A stretch of 64,000 nucleotides of DNA, from assembly GCF_015477765.1 (NCBI RefSeq), contig NZ_JADLQQ010000001.1, forward strand, positions 1-64,000, written 5' to 3'. The stretch is from Nocardia transvalensis. GTDB taxonomy: Bacteria; Actinomycetota; Actinomycetes; Mycobacteriales; Mycobacteriaceae. A program made the position numbers and the translations under genes. Each line of letters opens with the position of its first letter. The first letter of the stretch is position 1. A model generated the notes under the pieces. That model was given only the letters and a program-made list of their open reading frames with translations, was not told the origin of the DNA and did not search any database. Shown here piece after piece: positions 9,919-18,590 of this stretch.

Positions 9919-11142
9919 ATGGCGGCTGATCGGGTTCTACGTAATGCGCGACGGCGCGGCTTGCGCGGTCCCGCAGCGGTTTTGGTGGCGACAGTGGTCT
10001 CGGCGCTGGCATCCGGGCTGTCCGCGCCGCCCGCCCAGGCGGCGATCTACCCGCTGCCCGACCCGGACGGGTTCTACGCCGCGCCGCCGAATGTGGGCGA
10101 CTATCAGCCCGGCGACGTGATCCGCAGCCGCCCGGTGGCGGCGAACGGATATCCGGGCGCGGTCGCGTGGCAGCTTCTCTATCGATCGACCAATTCCGCC
10201 GACGAGCCGATCGCGGCGGTGACGACGCTGCTGCTGCCCGGCGGGGGCGGCAACCGACCGCTGGTGTCGTATCAGCCCTTCGTGAATTCCCTTGGGCTGC
10301 AGTGCGCGCCGTCGCACACCCTGTTCAACGGCGCACTGCAGGAGGCACCGGCGCTGAATCTGCTGCTGGCCCGCGGCTGGGCGGTGGCGGTGCCCGATCA
10401 CCTCGGCCCGGTCAGCGCCTACGGGGCGGCCCGGCTGGGCGGGCGGCTGACCCTGGACGGCATCCGGGCGGTCAAACGATTCGCCCCGGCCGGACTGGCC
10501 GACAGCCCGGTGGGCCTGGCCGGTTACTCCGGCGGCGGCATGGCGACCGGGTTCGCGGCCGCCCTGGCCCCCGAGTACGCGCCGGAGCTGCCGATCATCG
10601 GCGTGGCCATGGGCGGGGTACCGGTGAACATCGGCAAGCTGGCGCTGGATGTGGGCGCGGCCCCGAGTCCGCTGTTCGGGTTGGGCTTTGCCGCCGCGGT
10701 CGGGCTCGAGCGCGAGTATCCGTCGGTGATGTCGCTGGACGACAACCTCACCCCGGCCGGGTTCGAGCTGCGCGACCGGATCGCCAACGCCTGCACCGAC
10801 CAGATCATCAACGCCGCCGCCAACAAGAGCTACTCCGACTACATCCACGGCGGCATGGACGCGGTCAACGGCGACCATATCCGGGTCCTGCACGAGAACA
10901 GCCTCGAGACCTACCCGGGTGTCCCGCGCGCCCCGATCTATCAGTGGGCAGGCGGCGCCGATCAGGTGAATCCGTGGCTGGCCCGCGATGTGGCGGGCCG
11001 GTATTGCGCCTCCGGCGGCCGGGTCCTGTTCGAGATCATTCCCGGCGCCGATCATGGCACCGCGATCGCACCCGGCGCGGTCAATGCCTTCAACTATCTG
11101 GGCGACCGGTTCGCCGGACTACCCGCGCCTGTCAACTGCTGA
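9919..11142 (+). CDS. Secreted lipase (LIP/secretory lipase family)
   Basis: This is an exported alpha/beta-hydrolase of the secretory-lipase family (PF03583), expected to hydrolyse acylglycerols or other esters outside the cell. A signal peptide with basic start, hydrophobic core and a likely cut after PPAQA covers about residues 1-42. The nucleophile elbow G-Y-S-G-G-G lies near residue 204, and the late PGADHG supplies the probable catalytic His. Several Cys near the ends suit a secreted fold. ATG9919 is chosen over GTG9913 because AGGAG lies 5 bases before it. A strong hairpin follows the stop. Confidence 0.88.
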   Translation: MAADRVLRNARRRGLRGPAAVLVATVVSALASGLSAPPAQAAIYPLPDPDGFYAAPPNVGDYQPGDVIRSRPVAANGYPGAVAWQLLYRSTNSADEPIAAVTTLLLPGGGGNRPLVSYQPFVNSLGLQCAPSHTLFNGALQEAPALNLLLARGWAVAVPDHLGPVSAYGAARLGGRLTLDGIRAVKRFAPAGLADSPVGLAGYSGGGMATGFAAALAPEYAPELPIIGVAMGGVPVNIGKLALDVGAAPSPLFGLGFAAAVGLEREYPSVMSLDDNLTPAGFELRDRIANACTDQIINAAANKSYSDYIHGGMDAVNGDHIRVLHENSLETYPGVPRAPIYQWAGGADQVNPWLARDVAGRYCASGGRVLFEIIPGADHGTAIAPGAVNAFNYLGDRFAGLPAPVNC

Positions 11143-11154
11143 ATCACGAAAGTG

Positions 11155-11193
11155 GCTGCGCCCCCGCCCGATACATTCGGACGGGGGCGCAGC
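11155..11193. terminator. Bidirectional hairpin terminator
   Basis: A perfect 12-bp stem (GCTGCGCCCCCG/CGGGGGCGCAGC, 11155-11166 with 11182-11193) lies between the convergent lipase and MFS genes. There is no T-tract, but its position suits termination from both sides. Confidence 0.7.
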
Positions 11194-11213
11194 GCTTCCG
11201 GCAAGCTCGGAAA

Positions 11214-12713
11214 TCAGTGCACGAGAACCGGTTCACCCTCGGCGGGCGCGGGCACCGTATTCGGCATCAGGATCGCGGTGATCACGGCCCCGACGATGAA
11301 GAATCCGGCGGCCCACCAGAAGCTGGTGGTGTAGCTCTCGATCGCCGCCTGCGCGACGGCCAGCGGAGTGGGCTGACGGGTGGACATATAGTTCGTCGCG
11401 GCCGAGGACGCGATGGTGCTCAGCAACGCGGTACCGATCGAACCACCCACCTGCTGGCTGGTGTTGACCATGGCCGAGGCCACACCCGCATCCTCGTGGT
11501 GCACACCGGCGGTCGAGCCCTGGAACGCGGGCGCCATCGCGGCACCCAGGCCCAGGCCCAGCAGGATCAGCGCGGGCAGGATGTGGGTCGCATACCCGGT
11601 GTCCAGCCCGATGCGGGTCAGCCACACCATTCCCGCGGCGGCGACCAGGAAGCCACCGCTCACCGTCACCTTCGGGCCGATCCGCGGCAGCAGCAGCGAG
11701 GGCGCGGTGGTGGACGAGGCGATCATCGCCGCCACCATCGGCAGGAAGGCCACACCGGTCACGATCGGCGAGTATCCGAGGGTCAGCTGCATGTAGTAGG
11801 TGAGGAACAGGAAGATCGCGAACATCCCGATGCCCATGACGAACACGGTCAGGTAGGAGGCGCCGCGGGTGCGGTCGAGCACGATGCGCAGCGGCAGCAG
11901 CGGGTGCGCGACCCGGGTCTCGAGCCAGGCGAACACCGCCAGCAGCACCGCACCGCCGATCAGGAAGGCCAGCGTGACCCCGTTGGACCAGCCGTGCGAT
12001 TCGGCGTGTGAGAACCCGTAGACGATGCCGAACAGGGCCGCGCTGACCGCGACCGTGCCCGGGATGTCGAGCTTGGGCCGGTGCTCGGTGGTGTGCTTGG
12101 CCAGCAGCAGGGCGCCGCCGATCAGCGCGACCGCGGCGAAGATCAGGTTGACGTACATCACCCAGCGCCACGACGCCCACTCGGTGAGCGCCCCGCCCAG
12201 CAGCAGTCCGAGCGCGCCGCCGGTGCCGGCGACCGCACCGAAGATGCCGAATGCCTTGGCCCGCTCCTTCGGTTCGGTGAAGGTCACCGTCAGCAGCGAC
12301 AGCGCGGCCGGGGCGAGCAGGGCACCGAACACACCCTGGGCCACCCGCGCGGCCACCAGCATCTCGAAGCCGTTCGCCGCGCCGCCGATCGCGGAGGCCA
12401 CGGCGAAACCGGTCAGGCCGATGAGGAAGGTGTTGCGCCGTCCGAACAGGTCGCTCAGCCGCCCGCCCAGCAGCAGCAGGCTGCCGAAGGCCAACGCATA
12501 CCCGGTGATCACCCACTGCCGATCGCCATCGGTGAAGCCGAGATCACGCTGCGCCTCGGGCAGTGCGATATTCACCACGGTCGCGTCGAGCACAACCATC
12601 AACTGAGCAACGCCGAGGACGGCGAGAACCCACCAGCGCAGAGCGTGCGAGCCGCGTCGGCCCGCTCTGGACGACGACGCCGTCTCGGTCTCCATATCGA
12701 TAGCGGTAGCCAT
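11214..12713 (-). CDS. MFS drug transporter, DHA2 (14-helix, EmrB/QacA) type
   Basis: The 499-residue protein has about fourteen membrane helices. It shows the DHA2 signatures: an early membrane-embedded Asp in VVLDATVVNIALP (motif D1), motif A GGRLSDLFGRR, and motif C GTGGALGLLLGG in helix 5. Such proteins export toxic compounds with protons. ATG12713 has an AAGGAG site about 6 bases away. It is transcribed divergently from the TetR gene across two matching palindromes, so that regulator very probably represses it. Confidence 0.92.
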   Translation of the reverse strand: MATAIDMETETASSSRAGRRGSHALRWWVLAVLGVAQLMVVLDATVVNIALPEAQRDLGFTDGDRQWVITGYALAFGSLLLLGGRLSDLFGRRNTFLIGLTGFAVASAIGGAANGFEMLVAARVAQGVFGALLAPAALSLLTVTFTEPKERAKAFGIFGAVAGTGGALGLLLGGALTEWASWRWVMYVNLIFAAVALIGGALLLAKHTTEHRPKLDIPGTVAVSAALFGIVYGFSHAESHGWSNGVTLAFLIGGAVLLAVFAWLETRVAHPLLPLRIVLDRTRGASYLTVFVMGIGMFAIFLFLTYYMQLTLGYSPIVTGVAFLPMVAAMIASSTTAPSLLLPRIGPKVTVSGGFLVAAAGMVWLTRIGLDTGYATHILPALILLGLGLGAAMAPAFQGSTAGVHHEDAGVASAMVNTSQQVGGSIGTALLSTIASSAATNYMSTRQPTPLAVAQAAIESYTTSFWWAAGFFIVGAVITAILMPNTVPAPAEGEPVLVH

Positions 12714-12758
12714 GGACTCTCCTTCGACGGAGTGGGGCGGGAATGATTGAAAGTCAAA

Positions 12759-12818
12759 CGGAGGCACTACCTCCGCTTCACTGAAGAAGCTACCACCATA
12801 ACGGAGAGAATGCCTCCG
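12759..12818. promoter_or_regulatory. Two 17-bp palindromic operators between MFS and tetR
   Basis: Site 1 is CGGAGG-N5-CCTCCG at 12759-12775. Site 2 is CGGAGA-N5-CCTCCG at 12802-12818. The two have the same length and arms, with one mismatch in site 2, and lie 43 bases apart in the divergent promoter region. They are the obvious binding sites of the adjacent TetR protein, allowing control of both genes. Confidence 0.8.
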
Positions 12819-12848
12819 GTTAATCCCGTTGCTTGCTAGCATGAAGGT

Positions 12849-13541
12849 GTGAATCGCGCCACTTCCCCGTCCCCACCTCGGCATATGTCCGCGCCGCGAC
12901 GCCTGCGCGCCGATGCCGCCCGCAACCAGCAACGGATCCTCGCCGCCGCTCGCGAACTGTTCGCCGAACGCGGTCTCGAGGTCACCCTCGACGATGTGGC
13001 CGAGGCCGCACATGTGGGCGTGGGCACGGTGTACCGCCGCTTCGCCAATAAGCGCGAACTCATCGAGGAGGTGTTCGACCAGCACGTCTCCGCGATGGCC
13101 GAGGCGACCGAGAAGGCCGCCCGCCACCCCGATCCCTGGATCGCGATGGTCGAGCTGTTCGAGTGGTCCTGCCAGCACATGGCGGGTAACCGCGGTTTCA
13201 GCGAGGTGATGCTGGAGCTGCCGGATGCGATGGAACGGTTCAAGTCGGTGCGCGAGCGGATCGAGCCGGCCATCCACACGCTGATGGAGCGCTGCCATGC
13301 GGCCGGAGTGCTGCGGCCGGGCATCACCGGCACCGATTTCTTCGCCATGGTCAACATGGTCGAGTCGATGGCCGCCTTCTCCCGCCCGGTCAATCCGGAC
13401 ACCTGGCGGCGCTATATGGCCCTGGTCCTCGACGGCGTGCGCGCCGATGGCATGCCCAGACAGCCCCTCACGGTGCCGCCGCTCACCGACGACGAGATCA
13501 CCCGCGCCAAGGCGGAGGTGTTCTGCCTCCGCAAGCGTTGA
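12849..13541 (+). CDS. TetR-family transcriptional regulator
   Basis: The 230-residue protein has a TetR N-terminal DNA-binding domain (helix-turn-helix with VTLDDVAEAAHVGVGTVYRRF) followed by a longer ligand-binding region (TetR_C type with repeated Met and Phe). It is divergent from the DHA2 exporter and faces two matching palindromes, so it is probably an autoregulated repressor of that exporter. GTG12849 is weakly supported (GAAGG just upstream); ATG12885 (MSAPRRLRAD) is an alternative. Confidence 0.9.
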   Translation: MNRATSPSPPRHMSAPRRLRADAARNQQRILAAARELFAERGLEVTLDDVAEAAHVGVGTVYRRFANKRELIEEVFDQHVSAMAEATEKAARHPDPWIAMVELFEWSCQHMAGNRGFSEVMLELPDAMERFKSVRERIEPAIHTLMERCHAAGVLRPGITGTDFFAMVNMVESMAAFSRPVNPDTWRRYMALVLDGVRADGMPRQPLTVPPLTDDEITRAKAEVFCLRKR

Positions 13542-13597
13542 TACTCACACTCGGCAAACGGTAGCGCCGCTCACACCCATACCCTAAAGTTGGACAC

Positions 13598-14896
13598 ATG
13601 ACCAACTCGTGGGTGAACTGGGCCGGGGACCAGCGGTGCGCACCGGCCGAGGTCGCCACCCCCCGATCGGCCGAAGAGGTGGCCGCACTGCTCGAGCGGG
13701 CCGAGGCCGCCGGGCAGGCCGTGCGCGTGGCGGGCGCGGGACACTCCTTCTCCGATACCGTGCTGACCGACGGCATGCTGCTGAATCTGTCGCAGCTCAA
13801 CCGCATTCTGCAGGTGGACCGGGCCAGTGGGCTGGTCCGGGTGGAGGCGGGCGCCACCCTCAACGAGCTCAGCAACGCACTGCATCCGATGGGCCTGGCC
13901 TTTCCGAATCTGGGCGATATCGACGTGCAGACCATCGCCGGGGCCACCGCCACCGGCACCCACGGCACCGGCGCGGGGTTCCAGAACATCTCCGCCGCAC
14001 TGCATTCGGTGGAGCTGATGCTCGCCGACGGCAGCCGGGTCGAACTCGACGAGACATCGGACCCCGACGGCTGGCGGGCGGCCCGGGTGAGCCTGGGCGC
14101 GCTCGGCGTGGTCACCGCGGTGACACTGCAGATGGTTCCGTCGTTCGTGCTCGAGGGCGTGGAGCGGCCGGTTCCGGTCGAGGAGGTGCTCGCCGAGCTC
14201 GACGGATACGTCGACGGCAACGATCATTTCGAGTTCTATATGTTCGCCCACAGCCCGCTGGCGATGACCAAGCGCAACAACCGGGTCGCCCTGCCCGAAC
14301 AGCCGCGCGGCAAGGCGGTGGACTGGTTCGCCGACATCCTCATGTCGAACTACACCTTCGATGCACTGTGCCGGGTGAGTCGCCGTCGGCCGCAACTGAT
14401 TCCGTGGATCCACCGCGGCGCGGCCTACGCGGGCAGCTACCGCCGCCAGGTCGACCGGTCCTACCGGGTCTTCGCCTCACCCAGGCTGATTCGCTTCACC
14501 GAAATGGAATATGCGATTCCGCGCGAACACGCGACGGAGGCGATTCGGGAGATCAAACAGCTCGGTCAGCGGTTCGAGTCGCCGATGCCGACCGAGGTGC
14601 GTTTCGTCGCCCCCGACGATGCCTTCCTCTCCCCCGCCGGTGGCCGCGACACCTGCTATATCGCGGTGCATCAATACCGGGGCATGGACTACGAGCCGTA
14701 TTTCCGTGCCTGCGAGGCGGTTTTCGATCGCTTCGACGGCCGTCCGCACTGGGGTAAGCGGCATTTCCAGACGGCGGCGACGCTGCGCGAACGCTATCCG
14801 CACTGGGATCGTTTCCAGGAGGTGCGGCGGCGCTTGGATCCCAAGGGCCGCTTTGCGAATCCGTATGTCGAGCGGGTGCTCGGGGCGCTGGACTGA
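13598..14896 (+). CDS. FAD-linked aldonolactone oxidoreductase (gulono-/arabinono-lactone type)
   Basis: The 432-residue enzyme belongs to the vanillyl-alcohol-oxidase flavoprotein family, near L-gulono-1,4-lactone dehydrogenase (M. tuberculosis Rv1771 type). The FAD domain shows VAGAGHSFSD, then ATGTHGTG. The C-terminal catalytic domain ends with the family hallmark HWGKRHF and a final RFANPYVE. It should oxidise a sugar lactone at the C2/C3 position; the physiological substrate in actinobacteria is uncertain. Its last 103 bases overlap, antisense, the end of the DUF6286-AmaP fusion gene. Confidence 0.9.
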   Translation: MTNSWVNWAGDQRCAPAEVATPRSAEEVAALLERAEAAGQAVRVAGAGHSFSDTVLTDGMLLNLSQLNRILQVDRASGLVRVEAGATLNELSNALHPMGLAFPNLGDIDVQTIAGATATGTHGTGAGFQNISAALHSVELMLADGSRVELDETSDPDGWRAARVSLGALGVVTAVTLQMVPSFVLEGVERPVPVEEVLAELDGYVDGNDHFEFYMFAHSPLAMTKRNNRVALPEQPRGKAVDWFADILMSNYTFDALCRVSRRRPQLIPWIHRGAAYAGSYRRQVDRSYRVFASPRLIRFTEMEYAIPREHATEAIREIKQLGQRFESPMPTEVRFVAPDDAFLSPAGGRDTCYIAVHQYRGMDYEPYFRACEAVFDRFDGRPHWGKRHFQTAATLRERYPHWDRFQEVRRRLDPKGRFANPYVERVLGALD

Positions 14897-15969
14897 GCCT
14901 CGGTCAGATGCACCTCCATGGTCACCGGAACGGCATCGACCTCGAGTGCCTGACGCAGGCGCGGCACGGCGTGGGTGAGGATGCGGTGGCGTAGCGCCGC
15001 CACGTCGGCGTCGGGTGTCGTCGTGACCACCAGGTGCAGTTCGGGGGCGACGCCCGGGCCCAGCAGCCATGCCGAGGCCGAGTGGACTCCGGCGTAGGTC
15101 TCGATGTCGGCCATGACGGGCATGGCGGCCGTGGTCGAATCCAGGGTGATGACGTCCTCGGCGCCCGGCACCCGAGCCCGCCAGCGTGATCCTGCAGGAA
15201 TTCGACGCACCTGCAGGCTCACCCAGTACACGCACGCCAGTCCCACCGCGGCCGCGACGGCGACGATGGTCCACTGCATCCAGGCCGGCGGCGGGGACAC
15301 CTCGGCGATCAGCGGTGCGCTGGTGTCGACCCAGCCCAACAGGGCGTAGTGCGCGGCGAGCAGATAGCCGCCCAGCGCCAGGCACAGCACGCCGATCACC
15401 CCCAGCAGGGTGCGGTTGAGCCGGGCCGGGCGATTGTGCGGAGCTCCGTCGGCGGGCATCTGCCGCAGCGCCGCGGGCAGGCGCGAGGTCGCACACGGCC
15501 CGATCCGGGACAGGCGCTCCTCGACGGCAGCGCGGACCGAATGCGCCAGTTCCACACCGCCGTCGTGCCGGGCCGTGATGCGAATACGCTTGCGGCGCAG
15601 GCGGACTCGCGCCGACCGCACACCGTCGACCGATTGCGCCGCCGCGCGCAGGGCCTCGTGCAGGCCGCGGCGGCCCACCCCGGCGGTCACCTCGTCGTCG
15701 GCCACCAGGGGCACCACGATCGAGCGTCCCGGCAGCACGGCCAGGGCCACCAGCATCACACCGGCGGCGAGCGCGGCCACGCCCACCCCGGCTCCCCGCG
15801 GATCGCCCCAGGTGGTTTCGTGCAGGCGGTTCATCACGCCGTCGTAGGAGATGAATTCGCTTGCTCCGGTGAGCCTTTGGATCAACGACAGGGCCACGAT
15901 CACACATCCGGCCAGCAGCGTCAGCGCCACCACGACCGCCGGCACCACGCGTCGCGGGCGACGCCTCAT
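14794..15969 (-). CDS. DUF6286-AmaP fusion membrane protein
   Basis: The 391-residue reading joins two proteins that are separate genes in the paralogous cluster at 16967-18078. Residues about 1-185 match the DUF6286 protein (basic MRRRPRR start, two membrane helices, then a VVPL-containing soluble domain). From about NRPARLNR it matches the AmaP-like protein (two more helices and a C-terminal cytoplasmic domain). AmaP anchors the alkaline shock protein Asp23 to the membrane in staphylococci. There is no stop between the halves, although an internal ATG (MPADGAP) could also start the second half. The start overlaps the upstream Asp23 stop (ATGA). The end runs 103 bases into the convergent oxidoreductase gene. 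Confidence 0.8.
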   Translation of the reverse strand: MRRRPRRVVPAVVVALTLLAGCVIVALSLIQRLTGASEFISYDGVMNRLHETTWGDPRGAGVGVAALAAGVMLVALAVLPGRSIVVPLVADDEVTAGVGRRGLHEALRAAAQSVDGVRSARVRLRRKRIRITARHDGGVELAHSVRAAVEERLSRIGPCATSRLPAALRQMPADGAPHNRPARLNRTLLGVIGVLCLALGGYLLAAHYALLGWVDTSAPLIAEVSPPPAWMQWTIVAVAAAVGLACVYWVSLQVRRIPAGSRWRARVPGAEDVITLDSTTAAMPVMADIETYAGVHSASAWLLGPGVAPELHLVVTTTPDADVAALRHRILTHAVPRLRQALEVDAVPVTMEVHLTEAQSSAPSTRSTYGFAKRPLGSKRRRTSWKRSQCG

Positions 15970-16316
15970 CGCCTGCCTCGTGCGGGATCCACCAGCGGCA
16001 GGGCGGCGATCTCGATATGCATACGAGAGATCGTCAGCCCGGCGCGTTGGCGCACCCGCTCGGCGATATGGCGGCGGCACACCGTGGCGATCTGCCAGAC
16101 CGGCATGGGATAGCGGATCGGCAACCGCACCGACAGCGTCGCGGTGTTGCCACGAATTCGCGCATGCACGGTGACCTCGGGGGCGACACCGGTGATTTCG
16201 CGGGCCGCCGCCACCGCGGCCGCGGCCACCGTCACGCTGTCGACCGTACGAAGCCTCGGCGGTTCGAACGCGGATTCGACGGCCGCAGAGGGGATGTCGG
16301 TCACCGTGCTCGTCAT
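15966..16316 (-). CDS. Asp23/Gls24-family envelope stress protein
   Basis: The 116-residue protein has the Asp23 domain: an Ala-rich helix with AREITGVAPEV, the strand pair TLSVRLPIRYPMPV, and the final helix-strand TISRMHIEIAAL. Asp23 proteins polymerise at the membrane through an AmaP-type anchor and counter envelope stress. ATG16316 follows AGGAGGAG. It overlaps the DUF6286-AmaP fusion by ATGA, so both are translated together. It is a paralogue of the gene at 18075-18404. Confidence 0.85.
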   Translation of the reverse strand: MTSTVTDIPSAAVESAFEPPRLRTVDSVTVAAAAVAAAREITGVAPEVTVHARIRGNTATLSVRLPIRYPMPVWQIATVCRRHIAERVRQRAGLTISRMHIEIAALPLVDPARGRR

Positions 16317-16639
16317 CGACTCCTCCTGGTTGTCCGCGAATGCGGCAGTGGTGCATCGGTCCGGCCCCCTCGGTAGCGAAACACTAGCTGCATTGCGGCT
16401 TCTGGGCAGTCGACACGCCCGGAAGAACATAATTCGTCGCGGTCCAATCGCCCGATTTAGCAGGGCTCGATTAGCACCTATTTCCGAATGGACACCACAT
16501 AATTCGCCGGTAGAGGCCCGATCCGCAGGTCGAGGTGTCATTTCCACCGTTTCGTTGACACGCCCGAACGCGCGAGCTCAGGATTGAAGGTATGGCCGTT
16601 GTCTGAACGGTTGCTATTCAAATCGACACGGAGGTTTCG

Positions 16640-16894
16640 ATGGGCACCAAGATGGGCGGCAAGGCTGATCAGAATGCCGACAAGGGCCGCAAGGCCATGA
16701 ACGAACAGGCCCAGCGGGGTCAGCAGGCCCAGCAGGCGCAGCGGGGTCAGCAGGCACAGGGCATGCGGCGCGATGCGGATCGCCGCGACGACGATCGGGA
16801 CATGGACCGGGACATGAACCGGCCCGGCGGCCAGAACATGGGCCGCAACATGGACGACGCAGCCCGCAAGAACAAGGACAGGCTCGCCCACTAG
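16640..16894 (+). CDS. Small hydrophilic Gln/Arg/Asp-rich protein
   Basis: The 84-residue product is intrinsically disordered in character: Lys/Gly-rich at first, then a perfectly duplicated nonapeptide QAQRGQQAQ encoded by two 27-bp DNA repeats (16706-16732 and 16733-16759), then alternating Asp/Arg/Met blocks. It has a clear CGGAGG ribosome site and a strong terminator behind it, so it is a real single-gene unit. It sits between two Asp23 modules and resembles small desiccation/stress hydrophilins in composition only. I do not recognise a family. Confidence 0.7.
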   Translation: MGTKMGGKADQNADKGRKAMNEQAQRGQQAQQAQRGQQAQGMRRDADRRDDDRDMDRDMNRPGGQNMGRNMDDAARKNKDRLAH

Positions 16895-16909
16895 CGCCTG
16901 TCACAGAAT

Positions 16910-16954
16910 CGGCTCGCGGCTCCTGACCACCTCGCGGAGCCGCGAGCCGTTTTC
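16910..16954 (+). terminator. Strong rho-independent terminator
   Basis: A perfect 14-bp stem (16910-16923 with 16936-16949) is followed by TTTTC. It ends the small hydrophilic gene. Its inverse orientation also lies just behind the leftward AmaP gene, so it may serve both. Confidence 0.9.
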
Positions 16955-16966
16955 AGTTTCCCGGAA

Positions 16967-17542
16967 TCAGCGGGCGCCCACCGTGCGGCCGCGGTCGGCC
17001 AGGCGCCATTCGAGGGTGACGGGGATGATGTCGACCTCGAGGGCTTGGCGCAGGCGCGGGACGGCGTGGCCGAGGATGCGGCGGCGGACCGCGGTGAGGT
17101 CGGCGTTCGGTTCGGCCGTGACGATCAAGTGCAGTTCGGGTGCGCGGCTCGGACCGGAGAGCCGGGCCACCGCCGAGCGGACGCCGTCGTAGGACTCGAT
17201 ATCGGCGGCGACCGGCGCGGCGGCGGTCTCGGAGCGCAGCAGGGTCACACCGGCGCCGGCGGGTGCGTCGAGTCGCCACTGCGTCGGCCGCGGCAGACGG
17301 GAGACCTGGGCGGCGAGCCAGCGCAGGCTGGCCAGGGCCACGATCACCGCACCGACGACGACCGACCACAGCACCCACTGCGGCGGGGCGCCGGTGCCCG
17401 GAACCAGCGGCGCGTCCGGATCCGCCCAGTGCAGCCGCCCCAGGTGGGCGGCGATCGCGTAACCGCCCCCGGCCGTCAGTAGCAGGCCGATCAGACCCAG
17501 CAGAACCCGATTCAGCCGGGCCGGACGGTTGACCGTGCTCAT
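16967..17542 (-). CDS. amaP: AmaP-like Asp23 membrane anchor
   Basis: The 191-residue protein starts MSTVNRPARLNRVLLG and has two membrane helices (about 10-33 and 58-80). A cytoplasmic domain follows with DIESYDGVRSA and a C-terminal VPRLRQALEVD helix. This layout is that of AmaP, the alkaline shock response membrane anchor that tethers Asp23. It is the last gene of the leftward operon and overlaps the DUF6286 gene by ATGA. Confidence 0.8.
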   Translation of the reverse strand: MSTVNRPARLNRVLLGLIGLLLTAGGGYAIAAHLGRLHWADPDAPLVPGTGAPPQWVLWSVVVGAVIVALASLRWLAAQVSRLPRPTQWRLDAPAGAGVTLLRSETAAAPVAADIESYDGVRSAVARLSGPSRAPELHLIVTAEPNADLTAVRRRILGHAVPRLRQALEVDIIPVTLEWRLADRGRTVGAR

Positions 17543-18078
17543 CGCTCACCCCCCGCCTTCGCCGGACGCAGCCTGGTCTCGATCCGCGGGAACACCCGCG
17601 GCGCGATCCGCAGCAGCCGCTGTTCGATCGCGGCCCGCACGGCCTCCGGCAGCGCGTCGACGCTACCTTGCCCGGATCGACCCTTGACTCGAACCTTCTT
17701 GCGCCCCATCCGGATTCGCGACGATTCCAGCCCGTCCACCGTGGCGGCGGCATCGCGCACCGCCCCGCGCAGACTGCGCCGCGCGATCCCGGCGTCCACC
17801 CCGTCCTCGGATTCCAGGGGCACCACGACCGATCGGCCCGGCAGCAGCGCGACAGCGAGCAGCGCCAGCCCGACCACCACGGCCGCGATACCCACCACGA
17901 GCACTCGCACGCTGTCCCAGGTGGTGTCGTGCAGGTAGTTCGCCACACTGTCGTAGGAGACGAATTCCCTGGCGCCGCTGAGCCTTTGGATCAGCGACAC
18001 CGCCACCACCACCGATCCGGCCAGCAGCACCAGCACCACCACGACGGCGGGCACGATGCGGCGCGGTCTGCGAATCAT
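17539..18078 (-). CDS. DUF6286 membrane protein of the Asp23 cluster
   Basis: The 179-residue protein has a basic start (MIRRPRRIVPAVV), two membrane helices (about 8-33 and 57-78), and a soluble part with GRSVVVPLESEDGV and a basic patch RMGRKKVRVKGR. DUF6286 proteins are known only from their neighbourhood with Asp23 and AmaP genes in actinobacteria; their function is undescribed. The gene is coupled by ATGA overlaps to the genes on both sides. A fused homologue exists at 14794-15969. Confidence 0.82.
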   Translation of the reverse strand: MIRRPRRIVPAVVVVLVLLAGSVVVAVSLIQRLSGAREFVSYDSVANYLHDTTWDSVRVLVVGIAAVVVGLALLAVALLPGRSVVVPLESEDGVDAGIARRSLRGAVRDAAATVDGLESSRIRMGRKKVRVKGRSGQGSVDALPEAVRAAIEQRLLRIAPRVFPRIETRLRPAKAGGER

Positions 18079-18404
18079 CGGACTCTCCTCTCCCCGGTGC
18101 CGGTCGGCAGCGCCGACACCTCGATATCCACCCGCGGTACCGACAGCCCGGACAGTTCGCCGGTGCGCCGGATCAGATGTGTGCGGCATTCCTCGCTCAC
18201 CCGCGCGACCGGCTGCGGGTACCGGACCGGCAGCCGCACGTGCAGGGTGGCCGAGTCCCCGACGACTCGCGCCGCCACCTGCACGTCCGGGCCCACCCCG
18301 GCCACCTCGCGCGCCGCGCGGGCCGCGATCCGCCGCACCGCGCGCTCACCGACGGTGGTCCTCCCCGGCAGTTCGGCCGGCACCGGCGCGGTCACGGCGG
18401 TCAT
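18075..18404 (-). CDS. Asp23/Gls24-family envelope stress protein
   Basis: This 109-residue Asp23-domain protein has VRRIAARAAREVAGVGPDV, the strand LHVRLPVRYPQPV, and a final VDIEVSAL. It is paralogous to the gene at 15966-16316, and each stands immediately before a DUF6286 gene. It overlaps the small DUF2273-like gene before it and the DUF6286 gene after it by four bases each. Confidence 0.85.
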   Translation of the reverse strand: MTAVTAPVPAELPGRTTVGERAVRRIAARAAREVAGVGPDVQVAARVVGDSATLHVRLPVRYPQPVARVSEECRTHLIRRTGELSGLSVPRVDIEVSALPTGTGERRVR

Positions 18405-18589
18405 CGCCGGCTCCGTGGGCGATCGGAGCGAATCAGCCCGGACAGGTCGACCTCGCCGTCGAGCCAGCGGCCGATGAGCAGGCCGAGCCCGCCGAAGACC
18501 AGCACGATGGCGAAGGCGCCGAAACCGCCGAAGGCAGCGGCGAATCCGAGGGCCAGCCCGAGGACCAGACAGATCGTGGTGGCGTTCAT
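18401..18589 (-). CDS. Small DUF2273-like membrane protein
   Basis: The 62-residue product is two close hydrophobic helices (LVLGLALGFAAAFGG and AIVLVFGGLGLLIGR) with a basic tail. This is the pattern of the DUF2273-type small membrane proteins often found in Asp23 operons. In staphylococci such a partner sits beside asp23 and amaP. ATG18589 follows the upstream Asp23 stop after one base, and its own stop overlaps the next Asp23 gene. Confidence 0.75.
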   Translation of the reverse strand: MNATTICLVLGLALGFAAAFGGFGAFAIVLVFGGLGLLIGRWLDGEVDLSGLIRSDRPRSRR

Positions 18590-18590
18590 C

